Assembly: GCF_001592935.1 (NCBI RefSeq)
Contig: NZ_LRDB01000001.1
Coordinates: 62,001-126,000, forward strand
Origin: Roseivirga echinicomitans
GTDB lineage: Bacteria; Bacteroidota; Bacteroidia; Cytophagales; Cyclobacteriaceae
Direction: 5' to 3'
Length of the DNA: 64,000 bases
Shown: one piece after another, positions 1-7,386 of the stretch
Position numbering within the stretch: position 1 is the first letter of the stretch
Layout of the letters: each line of letters opens with the position of its first letter
The notes under the pieces: model-generated
What the model saw: only the letters and a program-made list of their open reading frames with translations
Databases searched by the model: none
Told to the model about the DNA's origin: nothing
Program-made: the position numbers and the translations under genes

Positions 1-1557
1 CTGCAAGTCGCCATAAAGGTTAATCTTATCATTGGCTTGATAGTTTACCTTCACAAAATTGTTGAAATCCGTTTTTTCTGAAGTGCTTTCGTAATACCTG
101 TCTCCAATGCGGCTGTTGCTTGCATATTCGGCCCAAATGATTTCACCAAAGTGATCGCCTTTGTACTCATTGTAGGCGCCACCAAAATTGGCTTGTAGGT
201 TTTCGGTTTCATAGTTCAAGCCGTAAGTCACTCCGTAAAAATCATTGTCCAACCAACGTCTTCTGATCAAATCTGTCGACTCTATGGTGGTTGCGCCTAC
301 AGTTACATTGTTCAAACCATAGTCTGCAAAATCTTCATTGGCCTTATATTCCTCAAAGAAACCAGCACCCTTGGTGTAGTGTAATGAAGTGTTAAAGCTC
401 AATGGCTCGTTAATCTGATGTGAAAAATGGGCTTGATAATGCGCTTGTTTGTAATCGTCTACTTGATTTCGATAGTCGTAGAAATTATAAGTTCTGCCAG
501 AATTACGAAGGTTAGCGGCCTGCTCGGCTGACAAACCATTGTTGGCAATTACCGCATCAATTCCTGCCGCATCGTTCTTGATTTTTGCTTCTGGCGTTCC
601 GTACCAACTTTGGTAGGTGCGCTCTTTACCCGCAAAGGTGATCAATTTCAGAATTGTTTTTTTTCCATAATAACCGCCAGATAGGTAGTAAGAACTAAGA
701 TCAGAAGATGCCCTGTCGATATAACCATCCGATGAAATGTTAGAGAGCCTACCTTCAAAAGCAAAGTTGTTTTCCAACAAACCCGTTTTGAACACTCCGT
801 TGTATTTCTGAGTGTTGAATGAACCTACTGAAGTGTTGATACTCGCTTCCGCATCTTGGCTCAAATTGTTGGTGGCAATGTTAATTGAACCCCCAAAAGC
901 ACCTGCACCATTGGTGGATGTTCCAACACCACGCTGCACTTGCACATTGTCTGTGGAAGTGGCCAAATCAGGCATGTTCACCCAAAAAGTACCCTGTGAT
1001 TCAGAGTCATTAACCGGAATACCGTTGATGGTCACGTTAATTCTGGCGCCATCGCTACCACGAATTCGAATACCTGTGTAACCTACACCAGCTCCCGCAT
1101 CAGAAGTGACCACTACAGAAGGCGTCCAGTTCAGTAGAAAGGGCAGGTCTTGTCCTAAATTCTGCTGCTCGATTTCTTCCTTTGATACTTCAGAAAAGGT
1201 AGTGGGTGTCTTTTCGCTTGCGCGAGTTCCAGTCACCACCACTGATTCTAACTTGGTTAAATCCGATTTCAGCTTGAGGTCAAGGTTCATACTACCAACG
1301 ACTTCTACTGTTCTGGTTAAGGCAGTATAGCTGATCATACTTACCTTGATATTGTAAGTGCCTGGAGGAATATTGTTCAACTCAAATTTACCTTCTGCAT
1401 TGGTAGAAGTACCTTTTTGAATCGACTCAATAGTCACATTGGCACCAAAAACTGGTGATCCGGTAGCGTCATCCACAACCGTTCCTTTCAGGGAGTGTTG
1501 CGCAAACACACCCGTTGCTGTCAGCACTAAAGCCAACGTCAAAATTAATTTTTGCAT
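1..1557 (-). CDS. TonB-dependent outer-membrane receptor, C-terminus beyond the window (probable thiamine-type receptor)
   Basis: This is the N-terminal part of a TonB-dependent receptor; the gene runs off the left edge, so the end of the barrel is missing. Translating back from the ATG at 1557 gives a signal peptide ending in VFAQ. A carboxypeptidase-regulatory-like domain follows (about residues 22-95, with GTVVDDATGSPVFGANV), then a plug domain that opens with LESVVVTGTRASEK and contains IRIRGSDGARINVTINGIPV. Such receptors bring large or scarce nutrients across the outer membrane using TonB energy. A TPP riboswitch in the leader links the gene to thiamine status, so thiamine or a thiamine phosphate is the likely substrate. 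That is inference from regulation; the family alone does not show the ligand. Confidence 0.9.
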   Translation of the reverse strand, partial: MQKLILTLALVLTATGVFAQHSLKGTVVDDATGSPVFGANVTIESIQKGTSTNAEGKFELNNIPPGTYNIKVSMISYTALTRTVEVVGSMNLDLKLKSDLTKLESVVVTGTRASEKTPTTFSEVSKEEIEQQNLGQDLPFLLNWTPSVVVTSDAGAGVGYTGIRIRGSDGARINVTINGIPVNDSESQGTFWVNMPDLATSTDNVQVQRGVGTSTNGAGAFGGSINIATNNLSQDAEASINTSVGSFNTQKYNGVFKTGLLENNFAFEGRLSNISSDGYIDRASSDLSSYYLSGGYYGKKTILKLITFAGKERTYQSWYGTPEAKIKNDAAGIDAVIANNGLSAEQAANLRNSGRTYNFYDYRNQVDDYKQAHYQAHFSHQINEPLSFNTSLHYTKGAGFFEEYKANEDFADYGLNNVTVGATTIESTDLIRRRWLDNDFYGVTYGLNYETENLQANFGGAYNEYKGDHFGEIIWAEYASNSRIGDRYYESTSEKTDFNNFVKVNYQANDKINLYGDLQ

Positions 1558-1621
1558 TTTGTAATTTTAAATGGTTCACAAACGAAGCGCCAGGGGAAGC
1601 ACTCCCTTTTTAAATGTTTAC

Positions 1622-1700
1622 CATACCTCCCTTCGGCAGCATTATCTGCATCAGGTTCAATGGGTATAATCTCAGCCCGTTGTTATAGGGCACCCCTTAA
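1622..1700 (-). ncRNA. TPP (thiamine pyrophosphate) riboswitch, THI element
   Basis: Read on the minus strand, the leader of the TonB-dependent receptor carries the THI-box landmarks in the right order. They are GGGGTGCC near the 5' end, CTGAGA (complement of 1670-1675), ACCTGATGCAGATAATGC (around 1639-1656) and CGAAGGGAG at the 3' side. The aptamer begins almost exactly where the upstream promoter would start transcription. Between aptamer and ATG (1558-1620) there is a second GGGAG followed by CTTCCCC that could form an alternative hairpin, with no U-run after it. This suggests control of translation rather than termination, although the platform was not resolved. Confidence 0.93.
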
Positions 1701-1707
1701 TTCGCGA

Positions 1708-1738
1708 CAAAGGTAAAATAGTTTTTAACTATAGCAAG
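1708..1738 (-). promoter_or_regulatory. Promoter of the riboswitch/TonB receptor transcript
   Basis: On the minus strand CTTG (1735-1738), a 19-nt spacer and TACCTTTG (1708-1715) match the Bacteroidota TTG-N19-TAnnTTTG promoter. It lies across the last codons of the NadR-like gene and just upstream of the riboswitch, so the receptor has its own transcript. Confidence 0.65.
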
Positions 1739-2238
1739 GCGCCAATGGCTTTCTTGGCTTGTTTGATACGCGTTTTTAAATCGCCCTGCGCCACAATGAA
1801 AGCTTTGTCATTGTCTTTCATCAAGTTGCGATAGATGTCAAAAAAATAAGATCTCATTTCTGGATGTTCACGCAACGGATCATCCTCATAGGGAATGTCA
1901 AAGTCAGTAATAATGTACAGATCGTAATATTGAACTTTAAGTTGGTTCAAGATCCATGGATCACAGCTTCCGTATTTGTGTTCGCTCCAAACTTTAATTA
2001 CGTGAAGGTCTGTATCACAGAAAAGGAGTTCGCGGGCTTCCTTTTTCTTTAGCTTCTGGCTGTCAATCTGCCCTTTGGCTATTTCCAAAAGGTCGGATTG
2101 CACATAAGGCCTATCGAGTTCGTTTAAATAGTCTCTCGCATATTCTGGCACCCAAACGGTATTGTATTGACCTGCCAATGCCTTTGTTAAAGTAGTTTTC
2201 CCCGTACTCTCTGGGCCAATAATCGCTACTTTAATCAT
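1729..2238 (-). CDS. NadR-like P-loop nucleoside kinase (ribosylnicotinamide kinase type)
   Basis: This 169-residue protein matches the kinase half of NadR. It has a Walker A GPESTGKTT at residues 8-16, then the family-typical VPEYARDYL, and a D-T-D segment in the middle. In NadR this domain phosphorylates nicotinamide riboside. The gene overlaps the 3' end of the pnuC-type transporter by 8 nt, so the two are translationally coupled and probably import and trap one vitamin. Two readings remain: nicotinamide riboside salvage, or thiamine phosphorylation, because the next gene downstream is under a TPP riboswitch. The sequence does not decide between them. There is no NMN adenylyltransferase domain and no DNA-binding domain, so this is not full-length NadR. 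Confidence 0.8.
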   Translation of the reverse strand: MIKVAIIGPESTGKTTLTKALAGQYNTVWVPEYARDYLNELDRPYVQSDLLEIAKGQIDSQKLKKKEARELLFCDTDLHVIKVWSEHKYGSCDPWILNQLKVQYYDLYIITDFDIPYEDDPLREHPEMRSYFFDIYRNLMKDNDKAFIVAQGDLKTRIKQAKKAIGALL

Positions 2239-2881
2239 GCTGTTCTTGGGTTTGTTTCATCATGGTTTTTTTCCAAGCCAAGTATCCAGCAATGGCCATA
2301 CCAATGTATAAGAAGTATAGAAAAGAGTAAAAATAAAGCTCTTTATAGAAGTAAACGCCAGTAGCAATTAGGTCCACCGCAAGCCAGTAATACCAGTTGT
2401 CAATTTTTTTTCTGGCCGTTAACCACATTCCAGTTACGCTTAAAATAGATGTGGTACTGTCCCAATAAGGCAATGCTGCTGGTTGCACACCTTCAAACAT
2501 GGAAGGAATATTGATGAGAAATTGAGCGAAGGTAAAAATCCCAATAATAGTAAGCGATAGAAAGATAACACTCCGTTTTGTGCTAGTATGAGTAATGATT
2601 ACTGCCGAATCTTCCTCGTCTTTCCCCTTCACCCAATAGTACCAACCATAAATATTAAGCACAAGGAAGAATACATGCAGAATGAAGTCGCCATACAATC
2701 GTGCTTCCCAAAAAACAAAAAAGGAAACAATGACATAAGCAATTCCCGAGGGCCAAGTCCAGATACTTTCTTTGATTAAAAAGAGGACAGCCAGAACCCC
2801 AAAGACCAGTCCTGAGAGCTCCCATACGCTAATTTCTTGCGCATAAGAAATGATGTCCTGCCAGATGTCGTTGAGTTGCAT
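2231..2881 (-). CDS. pnuC: PnuC-family vitamin transporter (nicotinamide riboside or thiamine)
   Basis: This is a 216-residue inner-membrane protein with about seven hydrophobic segments. It carries PnuC-family signatures such as IYGWYYWVKGK after the third or fourth helix, and DNWYYWLAVDLI with two tryptophans three apart in the C-terminal half. PnuC proteins move vitamins by facilitated diffusion and depend on a cytosolic kinase for trapping; the overlapping NadR-like kinase fits that role. The start at 2881 (MQLNDIW) is preferred because a TATCTTTG -7 element lies 5 nt upstream; the open frame runs further but would cross the divergent promoter. The thiamine-specific PnuT subgroup is an alternative because of the riboswitch gene next door. 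Confidence 0.85.
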   Translation of the reverse strand: MQLNDIWQDIISYAQEISVWELSGLVFGVLAVLFLIKESIWTWPSGIAYVIVSFFVFWEARLYGDFILHVFFLVLNIYGWYYWVKGKDEEDSAVIITHTSTKRSVIFLSLTIIGIFTFAQFLINIPSMFEGVQPAALPYWDSTTSILSVTGMWLTARKKIDNWYYWLAVDLIATGVYFYKELYFYSFLYFLYIGMAIAGYLAWKKTMMKQTQEQHD

Positions 2882-2886
2882 TACGT

Positions 2887-2902
2887 CAAAGATATAATTT
2901 TG
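2887..2902. promoter_or_regulatory. Abutting divergent -7 promoter boxes (pnuC / thioredoxin-like gene)
   Basis: CAAAGATA (2887-2894) is TATCTTTG on the minus strand, and TAATTTTG (2895-2902) follows directly on the plus strand. Both match TAnnTTTG exactly. The plus-strand box has a TTG at 2871-2873 (21-nt spacing). The minus-strand box has no clear -33 element. Confidence 0.45.
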
Positions 2903-2942
2903 TGGTATATTTCGTTTGTTGATTTTAAACAGAATGGAGATC

Positions 2943-3461
2943 ATGAAAGCGATTATTATGTTAATGGTGATTCTCGTTGCCTTCCCTTTGGTGATGAACG
3001 GGCAAGAGACCGAATACAATGTTGAGACGGAAAGTGTATCGACTCGTGTAGATAAAATATTGAATGGGCCAATCACCAAGGAAGGGCTACAACAAATGCC
3101 TTATAAGCTCTGGTTCAACACCAATTATAAGACCTATAGGGTTAACACCGAATTACTTAAAGACGCTAAGAAAAAGAAGATCAAAGACCTGAAAATACTT
3201 GCCTTTATGGGGACTTGGTGTCATGACAGTAACCGTGAAATACCTCGTTTAATGCGCATTATGGATGATATGGGAATAGCAGACCAGTTAGAATTATATG
3301 CACTGGACGTAGATAAGACCAGTTTGAAAGGAAAAGAAAAGGGCTATGATATTAAGAACACGCCCACCATTATTTTTTACCTGAACGGGGAGGAAGTTAA
3401 GCGTGTAATTGAAGAGCCAGAAGGTACTTTTGAAGAAGAGTTAGTACGCATTCTAAAATAG
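2943..3461 (+). CDS. Exported thioredoxin-like protein with a single active-site cysteine
   Basis: The protein is about 172 residues from the ATG at 2943, with an N-terminal signal peptide (MKAIIMLMVILVAFPLVMNG). A thioredoxin-like fold is indicated by ILAFMGTWCHDSNREIPRL and, near the C-terminus, the cis-proline segment NTPTIIFYLNG. The usual CxxC is replaced by CHDS, so a classical dithiol disulfide exchange is not expected. Bacteroidota carry many exported thioredoxin-like proteins with WCxDS. ATGs at 2934 and 2943 are both possible; the second gives the cleaner signal peptide. The aminotransferase gene starts 2 nt after its stop, so the two are probably co-transcribed. Confidence 0.75.
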   Translation: MKAIIMLMVILVAFPLVMNGQETEYNVETESVSTRVDKILNGPITKEGLQQMPYKLWFNTNYKTYRVNTELLKDAKKKKIKDLKILAFMGTWCHDSNREIPRLMRIMDDMGIADQLELYALDVDKTSLKGKEKGYDIKNTPTIIFYLNGEEVKRVIEEPEGTFEEELVRILK

Positions 3462-3463
3462 CC

Positions 3464-4615
3464 ATGCTCCAAAACCAAAGTCACCTTTTTAATTTACCGC
3501 AAGACATTACTTACCTCAACTGCGGTTATATGTCACCTATGCTCAAATCGGTGGCAGAAGTCGGAGTTAGGGCAGTGTACGGAAAGGAAGATCCGACCAC
3601 AATTAAGCCGGAGGACTTTTTTAAAAATGGCGAACTGCTCAGGGCAGAGTTTGCCAAACTGATCAACGTAAAAAACGAAAACCTTTGTGCCATAACGCCC
3701 TCAGCTTCTTACGGCATGGCCAATGTGGCCAAAAACCTTCAGGTAGAAAAAGGCGATAATATTATCATTCCCGAAGGGCAATTTCCCAGCAATGTATATG
3801 CTTGGAAGGAACTGGAGAAGGAAAAGGGAGTGAAACTACGCATTGTGAATGCTCCTGAAACTGCTGAAAACCGTGGCAAGCTTTGGAACGAACGCATCCT
3901 AGAAGCCATCGACAGTAAAACCAAAATGGTCGCCATTGGCCATATTCACTGGGCGGATGGCACTAAATTCGACCTGAAGAAAATTAGAGAACGCAGCAGG
4001 GAAGTAGGCGCGCTTTTGGTAATTGATGGCACACAATCCATTGGTGCTTTGCCCTTTGATGTGCAAGAATTTCAACCCGATGCTGTAGTGGCTTCTGGCT
4101 ACAAATGGCTGATGGGGCCTTACGCAACAGGCATGGCCTATTTTGGTGAATATTTTCAAAATGGAAAGCCCATTGAAAACAATTGGATGAACCGATTGGA
4201 TAGTCAGAATTTTGCCAATTTGGTGAACTATCAGGATGAATATCAGCCGGGGGCTATCCGCTATGAAGTAGGCGAAAGTGCCAATTTTATCCTTACCCCA
4301 ATGCTCACCGAATCGCTTCGCCAAGTAAATGCCTGGGGGCCAGCAAACATTCAGGCTTACTGTAAGTCGATTGCCCATGAAGCACAGCAAGCGTTGGCCA
4401 AAATGGGTTTTCAAGTTGAATCTGCTGATTATCGTAGCGAACACCTTTTTGGAATTCGATTGCCAAAAGGGCTAGATTTAGAAATGGTGAAAAACCGTCT
4501 GGCAGCCGATAAAGTTTTTGTTTCGGTACGCGGAAATTCCATCCGAGTGTCGCCTCATGTTTATAATACTAAAGAAGATTTTGGGTGTTTACTACATTCA
4601 CTGAAGCAGGTATAA
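3464..4615 (+). CDS. Class V PLP-dependent aminotransferase (CsdB / isopenicillin-N-epimerase-like)
   Basis: This 383-residue enzyme belongs to fold type I, class V. The PLP-binding lysine is in ASGYKWLMGPYATGMAYF, the cofactor aspartate in LLVIDGTQSIGALPFD, and the substrate region includes YLNCGYMSP near the N-terminus. The class covers cysteine desulfurases, selenocysteine lyases, kynureninases and isopenicillin-N-epimerase-like enzymes. No cysteine-bearing loop typical of IscS/SufS was seen, so a cysteine desulfurase role is not supported. It follows the thioredoxin-like gene with 2 nt between them. The true substrate cannot be read from the sequence. Confidence 0.8.
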   Translation: MLQNQSHLFNLPQDITYLNCGYMSPMLKSVAEVGVRAVYGKEDPTTIKPEDFFKNGELLRAEFAKLINVKNENLCAITPSASYGMANVAKNLQVEKGDNIIIPEGQFPSNVYAWKELEKEKGVKLRIVNAPETAENRGKLWNERILEAIDSKTKMVAIGHIHWADGTKFDLKKIRERSREVGALLVIDGTQSIGALPFDVQEFQPDAVVASGYKWLMGPYATGMAYFGEYFQNGKPIENNWMNRLDSQNFANLVNYQDEYQPGAIRYEVGESANFILTPMLTESLRQVNAWGPANIQAYCKSIAHEAQQALAKMGFQVESADYRSEHLFGIRLPKGLDLEMVKNRLAADKVFVSVRGNSIRVSPHVYNTKEDFGCLLHSLKQV

Positions 4616-4678
4616 GCGCACTTAAAAACACGTCAAAATTAAAATTTGCCCATAGTTTTTTTAATCAGTCAATCTCCG

Positions 4679-4686
4679 TAATTTTG
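4679..4686 (+). promoter_or_regulatory. guaB promoter, -7 box TAATTTTG
   Basis: TAATTTTG matches TAnnTTTG exactly, with a T-run about 19 nt upstream in place of a full TTTG. Transcription would start close to 4690. Confidence 0.5.
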
Positions 4687-4689
4687 TCC

Positions 4690-4716
4690 GGCAAATAAAC
4701 CCTGTTTTTATTTGCC
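4690..4716 (+). promoter_or_regulatory. guaB leader hairpin abutting the start codon
   Basis: GGCAAATAAA (4690-4699) and TTTATTTGCC (4707-4716) form a perfect 10-bp stem with a 7-nt loop. The 3' arm ends at the base before the guaB ATG (4717). Given the -7 box at 4679-4686, the hairpin could be the entire 5' leader. The stem is seen directly; a role in mRNA stability or translation control is inference. Confidence 0.6.
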
Positions 4717-6186
4717 ATGCTCGACACAAACAAATTCCTTTTTGAAGCACTGACCTACGATGACGTCCTGCTTCTCCCTGCTTACTCTGATATTTTACCC
4801 AGAGATACCAACACAAAAACTTTACTTACCAGAAATATTCAATTGAACATTCCATTGGTTTCGGCCGCAATGGATACCGTTACTGAATATGAATTGGCCA
4901 TTGCAATGGCGCTGGAAGGTGGCTTGGGCTTCATTCATAAAAACATGAATATCGCTGATCAAGCCCAGCAAGTGCGAAAAGTAAAACGTTCGCAAAGCGG
5001 AATGATTTTAGACCCAATTACCCTCGATGTAGAAAGTACGGCAAGGGATGCGGATAAAATCATGCGTGAGAATAAAATTGGTGGGATTCCCGTGGTGGAC
5101 AAAGATCAAAACTTGGTCGGAATTATCACCAACCGCGACATGCGCTTTATCAAAGACATGACCAAGCCAGTGCGCGATATCATGACCGTTGAAAACCTAA
5201 TTACCGCAAAAATGGGGATCAGTTTGGGTGAAGCGGAGAGCATTCTTCAGGAATTCAAAATCGAAAAACTTCCGATTATTGATGAGCATGGTAAGCTGAG
5301 TGGCTTGATTACTTATAAAGATATTCTAAAAAACAGAGACAGACCTAACGCTTGTAAAGACGAATACGGTCGTTTGAGAGTAGGCGCTGCTGTTGGGGTT
5401 ACTCCAGATATTATCGAAAGAATTGATGCATTGAAAAATGCAGGCGTAGATGTCATCTCTATCGATACGGCCCATGGTCATTCAAAGGGCGTGATTGATA
5501 TGGCAAAACGCGTGAAAGCTGCTTATCCTGACATGGAACTCATCATGGGAAATATTGCTACGGCTGCTGCAGCGAAAGCTTTGGTAGATGCCGGTGCCGA
5601 TGGCATCAAAGTAGGCGTTGGCCCAGGCAGTATCTGTACAACGCGAGTGATTGCGGGTGTGGGCATGCCACAGCTCTCGGCTGTATATGAGTCGGCTAAA
5701 GCCATTCAAGGCTCAGGCGTCCCGATCATAGCCGATGGCGGTATCCGTTACTCTGGTGACTTGGTAAAGGCCATTGCTGGTGGTGCGAGTACCATTATGA
5801 TTGGCTCTTTGCTTGCTGGAACTGAAGAAGCTCCGGGCGAAGTAATTCTTTACGAAGGAAGAAAATTCAAATCGTATAGAGGCATGGGATCTATAGAGGC
5901 CATGGAAGATGGATCGAAAGACCGTTACTTCCAAGATGCGGAAGATGACATTAAGAAGTTAGTACCGGAAGGAATTGTAGGCCGTGTACCTTACAAGGGA
6001 ACGGTTCAGGAAATGCTTTACCAACTAACAGGTGGTTTGAAAGCAGGAATGGGCTACTGTGGTGCTGGTACTATTGAGGATTTGCAAAAAGCGCAATTCG
6101 TGAAAATCACCAATGCGGGGATGAGCGAAAGCCATCCGCATGATATTATGATTACCCGCGAAGCGCCTAACTACAGCAGAAGATAA
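4717..6186 (+). CDS. guaB: Inosine-5'-monophosphate dehydrogenase
   Basis: GuaB oxidises IMP to XMP with NAD+, the committed step of GMP synthesis, in the cytoplasm. The 489 residues match the normal bacterial length. The N-terminal barrel part contains [19 protein letters not shown]. Two CBS domains follow (about residues 95-205, [14 protein letters not shown] to [14 protein letters not shown]). The catalytic loop [11 protein letters not shown] has Cys307, with GADGIKVG before it and the IMP-binding DGGIRYSGD after. The flap carries [10 protein letters not shown]. It has its own promoter, leader hairpin and terminator, so it is probably monocistronic. Confidence 0.98.
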   Translation: MLDTNKFLFEALTYDDVLLLPAYSDILPRDTNTKTLLTRNIQLNIPLVSAAMDTVTEYELAIAMALEGGLGFIHKNMNIADQAQQVRKVKRSQSGMILDPITLDVESTARDADKIMRENKIGGIPVVDKDQNLVGIITNRDMRFIKDMTKPVRDIMTVENLITAKMGISLGEAESILQEFKIEKLPIIDEHGKLSGLITYKDILKNRDRPNACKDEYGRLRVGAAVGVTPDIIERIDALKNAGVDVISIDTAHGHSKGVIDMAKRVKAAYPDMELIMGNIATAAAAKALVDAGADGIKVGVGPGSICTTRVIAGVGMPQLSAVYESAKAIQGSGVPIIADGGIRYSGDLVKAIAGGASTIMIGSLLAGTEEAPGEVILYEGRKFKSYRGMGSIEAMEDGSKDRYFQDAEDDIKKLVPEGIVGRVPYKGTVQEMLYQLTGGLKAGMGYCGAGTIEDLQKAQFVKITNAGMSESHPHDIMITREAPNYSRR

Positions 6187-6213
6187 ATTTGATTTACTCA
6201 GACCGATAATATT

Positions 6214-6241
6214 AAGGCCGCTCATTTGAGTGGCTTTTTGT
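6214..6241 (+). terminator. Intrinsic terminator after guaB
   Basis: AAGGCCGCTCA and TGAGTGGCTT pair around a 2-3 nt loop, with one G-U pair, and are followed by a T-run. Confidence 0.75.
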
Positions 6242-6250
6242 TTAAAATGA

Positions 6251-6300
6251 ACCGTCACTCTGAGTGTCTTGTCATTAAGGCAAGGCCGAAAGAGTCTGTT
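6251..6300 (+). repeat. Dispersed 50-bp hairpin repeat, copy A
   Basis: This copy is 46/50 identical to 7322-7371 in the same orientation. It contains CACTCTGAGTG and a hairpin GTCTTGTC-ATTAA-GGCAAGGC. Two of the four differences fall in the 8-bp stem and leave G-U pairs, so the fold is kept. The two copies bracket the lipoprotein gene. Confidence 0.75.
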
Positions 6301-6309
6301 TGATTAACA

Positions 6310-6993
6310 TCAATATGTCTGAGCCAACCTTATTATTACACCAGTCGAGTCTCTCCATTTGACCCAGCCACTCTCTTTTTCTTTCGGGCAGTCATTATAC
6401 TCTTTATCACATTCAAGGAAAAGCCAATCCCTCTGAAGCTTAGATGGCAGATAGTAAAACTCATCATAACCATCAACGATGGAAGCGGTATCATTTGGCT
6501 CACTTCTTAATGGAGTAACTTTACTTAAATCTGGCATTGATGAAAGCACAAAATCTTCTAGGTTTTCGAACTTAGCATACTTGTTTCTCATCGAAATAAG
6601 TTTGAAAACACCGTTCATTCTCACTCTATAAAAGTCATCAACTGCTCCCTCGCATTCTAAAATGAATATTTTATACTGTGGGTCAAAAGAATAGCTTGAA
6701 ACGTGTTTTCTAAGCGTGTCCCTTCTATCCTCCATCAGGTTATACTTATTACCTGCAACTTTCAGCGTGTCCCCTTTTATTCCAGCGTATAATGATTTGT
6801 CCAAGTTGAAAATATTAATCGTATCAGAATACAGCATAACCTTATCCAAGTCAACCCTTAAGTAACCAAGGTAATCACTTTGACTTTTCGTATCATTTGA
6901 AATTGTTTCGGCTTTCTCCTCTGACTTCTTTGGTTGGGAGCAACTTGAACAAAACAACAATACCAGAAGTATGATATTTAATTTTTTAATCAT
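6310..6993 (-). CDS. Hypothetical lipoprotein, 227 residues
   Basis: I do not recognise a domain. The N-terminus MIKKLNIILLVLLFCSSC is a lipoprotein signal with a lipobox-like FCSSC, so the mature protein is probably anchored to the inner or outer membrane. The rest is soluble and mixed, with a Trp/Glu/Lys-rich C-terminus. The gene stands alone between two copies of a 50-bp repeat and runs opposite to guaB. No clear promoter was found upstream of 6993. The coding region has the same character as its neighbours. Confidence 0.65.
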   Translation of the reverse strand: MIKKLNIILLVLLFCSSCSQPKKSEEKAETISNDTKSQSDYLGYLRVDLDKVMLYSDTINIFNLDKSLYAGIKGDTLKVAGNKYNLMEDRRDTLRKHVSSYSFDPQYKIFILECEGAVDDFYRVRMNGVFKLISMRNKYAKFENLEDFVLSSMPDLSKVTPLRSEPNDTASIVDGYDEFYYLPSKLQRDWLFLECDKEYNDCPKEKESGWVKWRDSTGVIIRLAQTY

Positions 6994-7386
6994 TTCAGTA
7001 TCACTTTTTATGTCTTTTCACACCGCAACGAAAAGATACACCCAATGTAAATCCGCAGTTGCTGTGCCTATTTCCAATTCCAATGCTGCCAAACGGTATC
7101 CTTTTCTATCAATACCAAACCACCATTTTTAAACTCATATTTCCCTATACTGATACGAAAATACACTTTAAGTAGATAAAATGGATAACTCTAGAGAGTT
7201 AAGCGCCAATAGCAGACGGATTCTTCCGAGGCTTCGGAACGGTCAATTCTCTACCGAGAAATATTCTCTCTCCACCTACGCTGAAGCTCCAGCGCAAGTG
7301 TACAGAATGACGATAAAACGGACCGTCACTCTGAGTGTCTTGCCATTAAGGCAAGACCGCGAGAGTCTGTTAAATGTACCTCCAAG
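6994..7386. other. Gene-free interval with hairpin-rich repeat sequence
   Basis: I see no convincing gene in these 393 bases. An open frame on the plus strand (7181-7390) is built from repeat sequence and has no recognisable product. The right half holds small hairpins: TTCCGA/TCGGAA near 7226-7241, CGCTG/CAGCG near 7280-7295, and the 50-bp repeat copy B at 7322-7371. It looks like a composite of REP-like units. Confidence 0.5.
7322..7371 (+). repeat. Dispersed 50-bp hairpin repeat, copy B
   Basis: This copy is 46/50 identical to 6251-6300. Its hairpin GTCTTGCC-ATTAA-GGCAAGAC is a perfect 8-bp stem. Confidence 0.75.

Noticed and set aside
812-1330. Plus-strand open frames over the first 1.3 kb
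   Set aside because: They are antisense to the TonB-dependent receptor, whose minus-strand translation gives clear plug-domain motifs.
3899-4444. A 181-codon minus-strand frame
   Set aside because: It is antisense to the class V aminotransferase, which has intact PLP-binding motifs.
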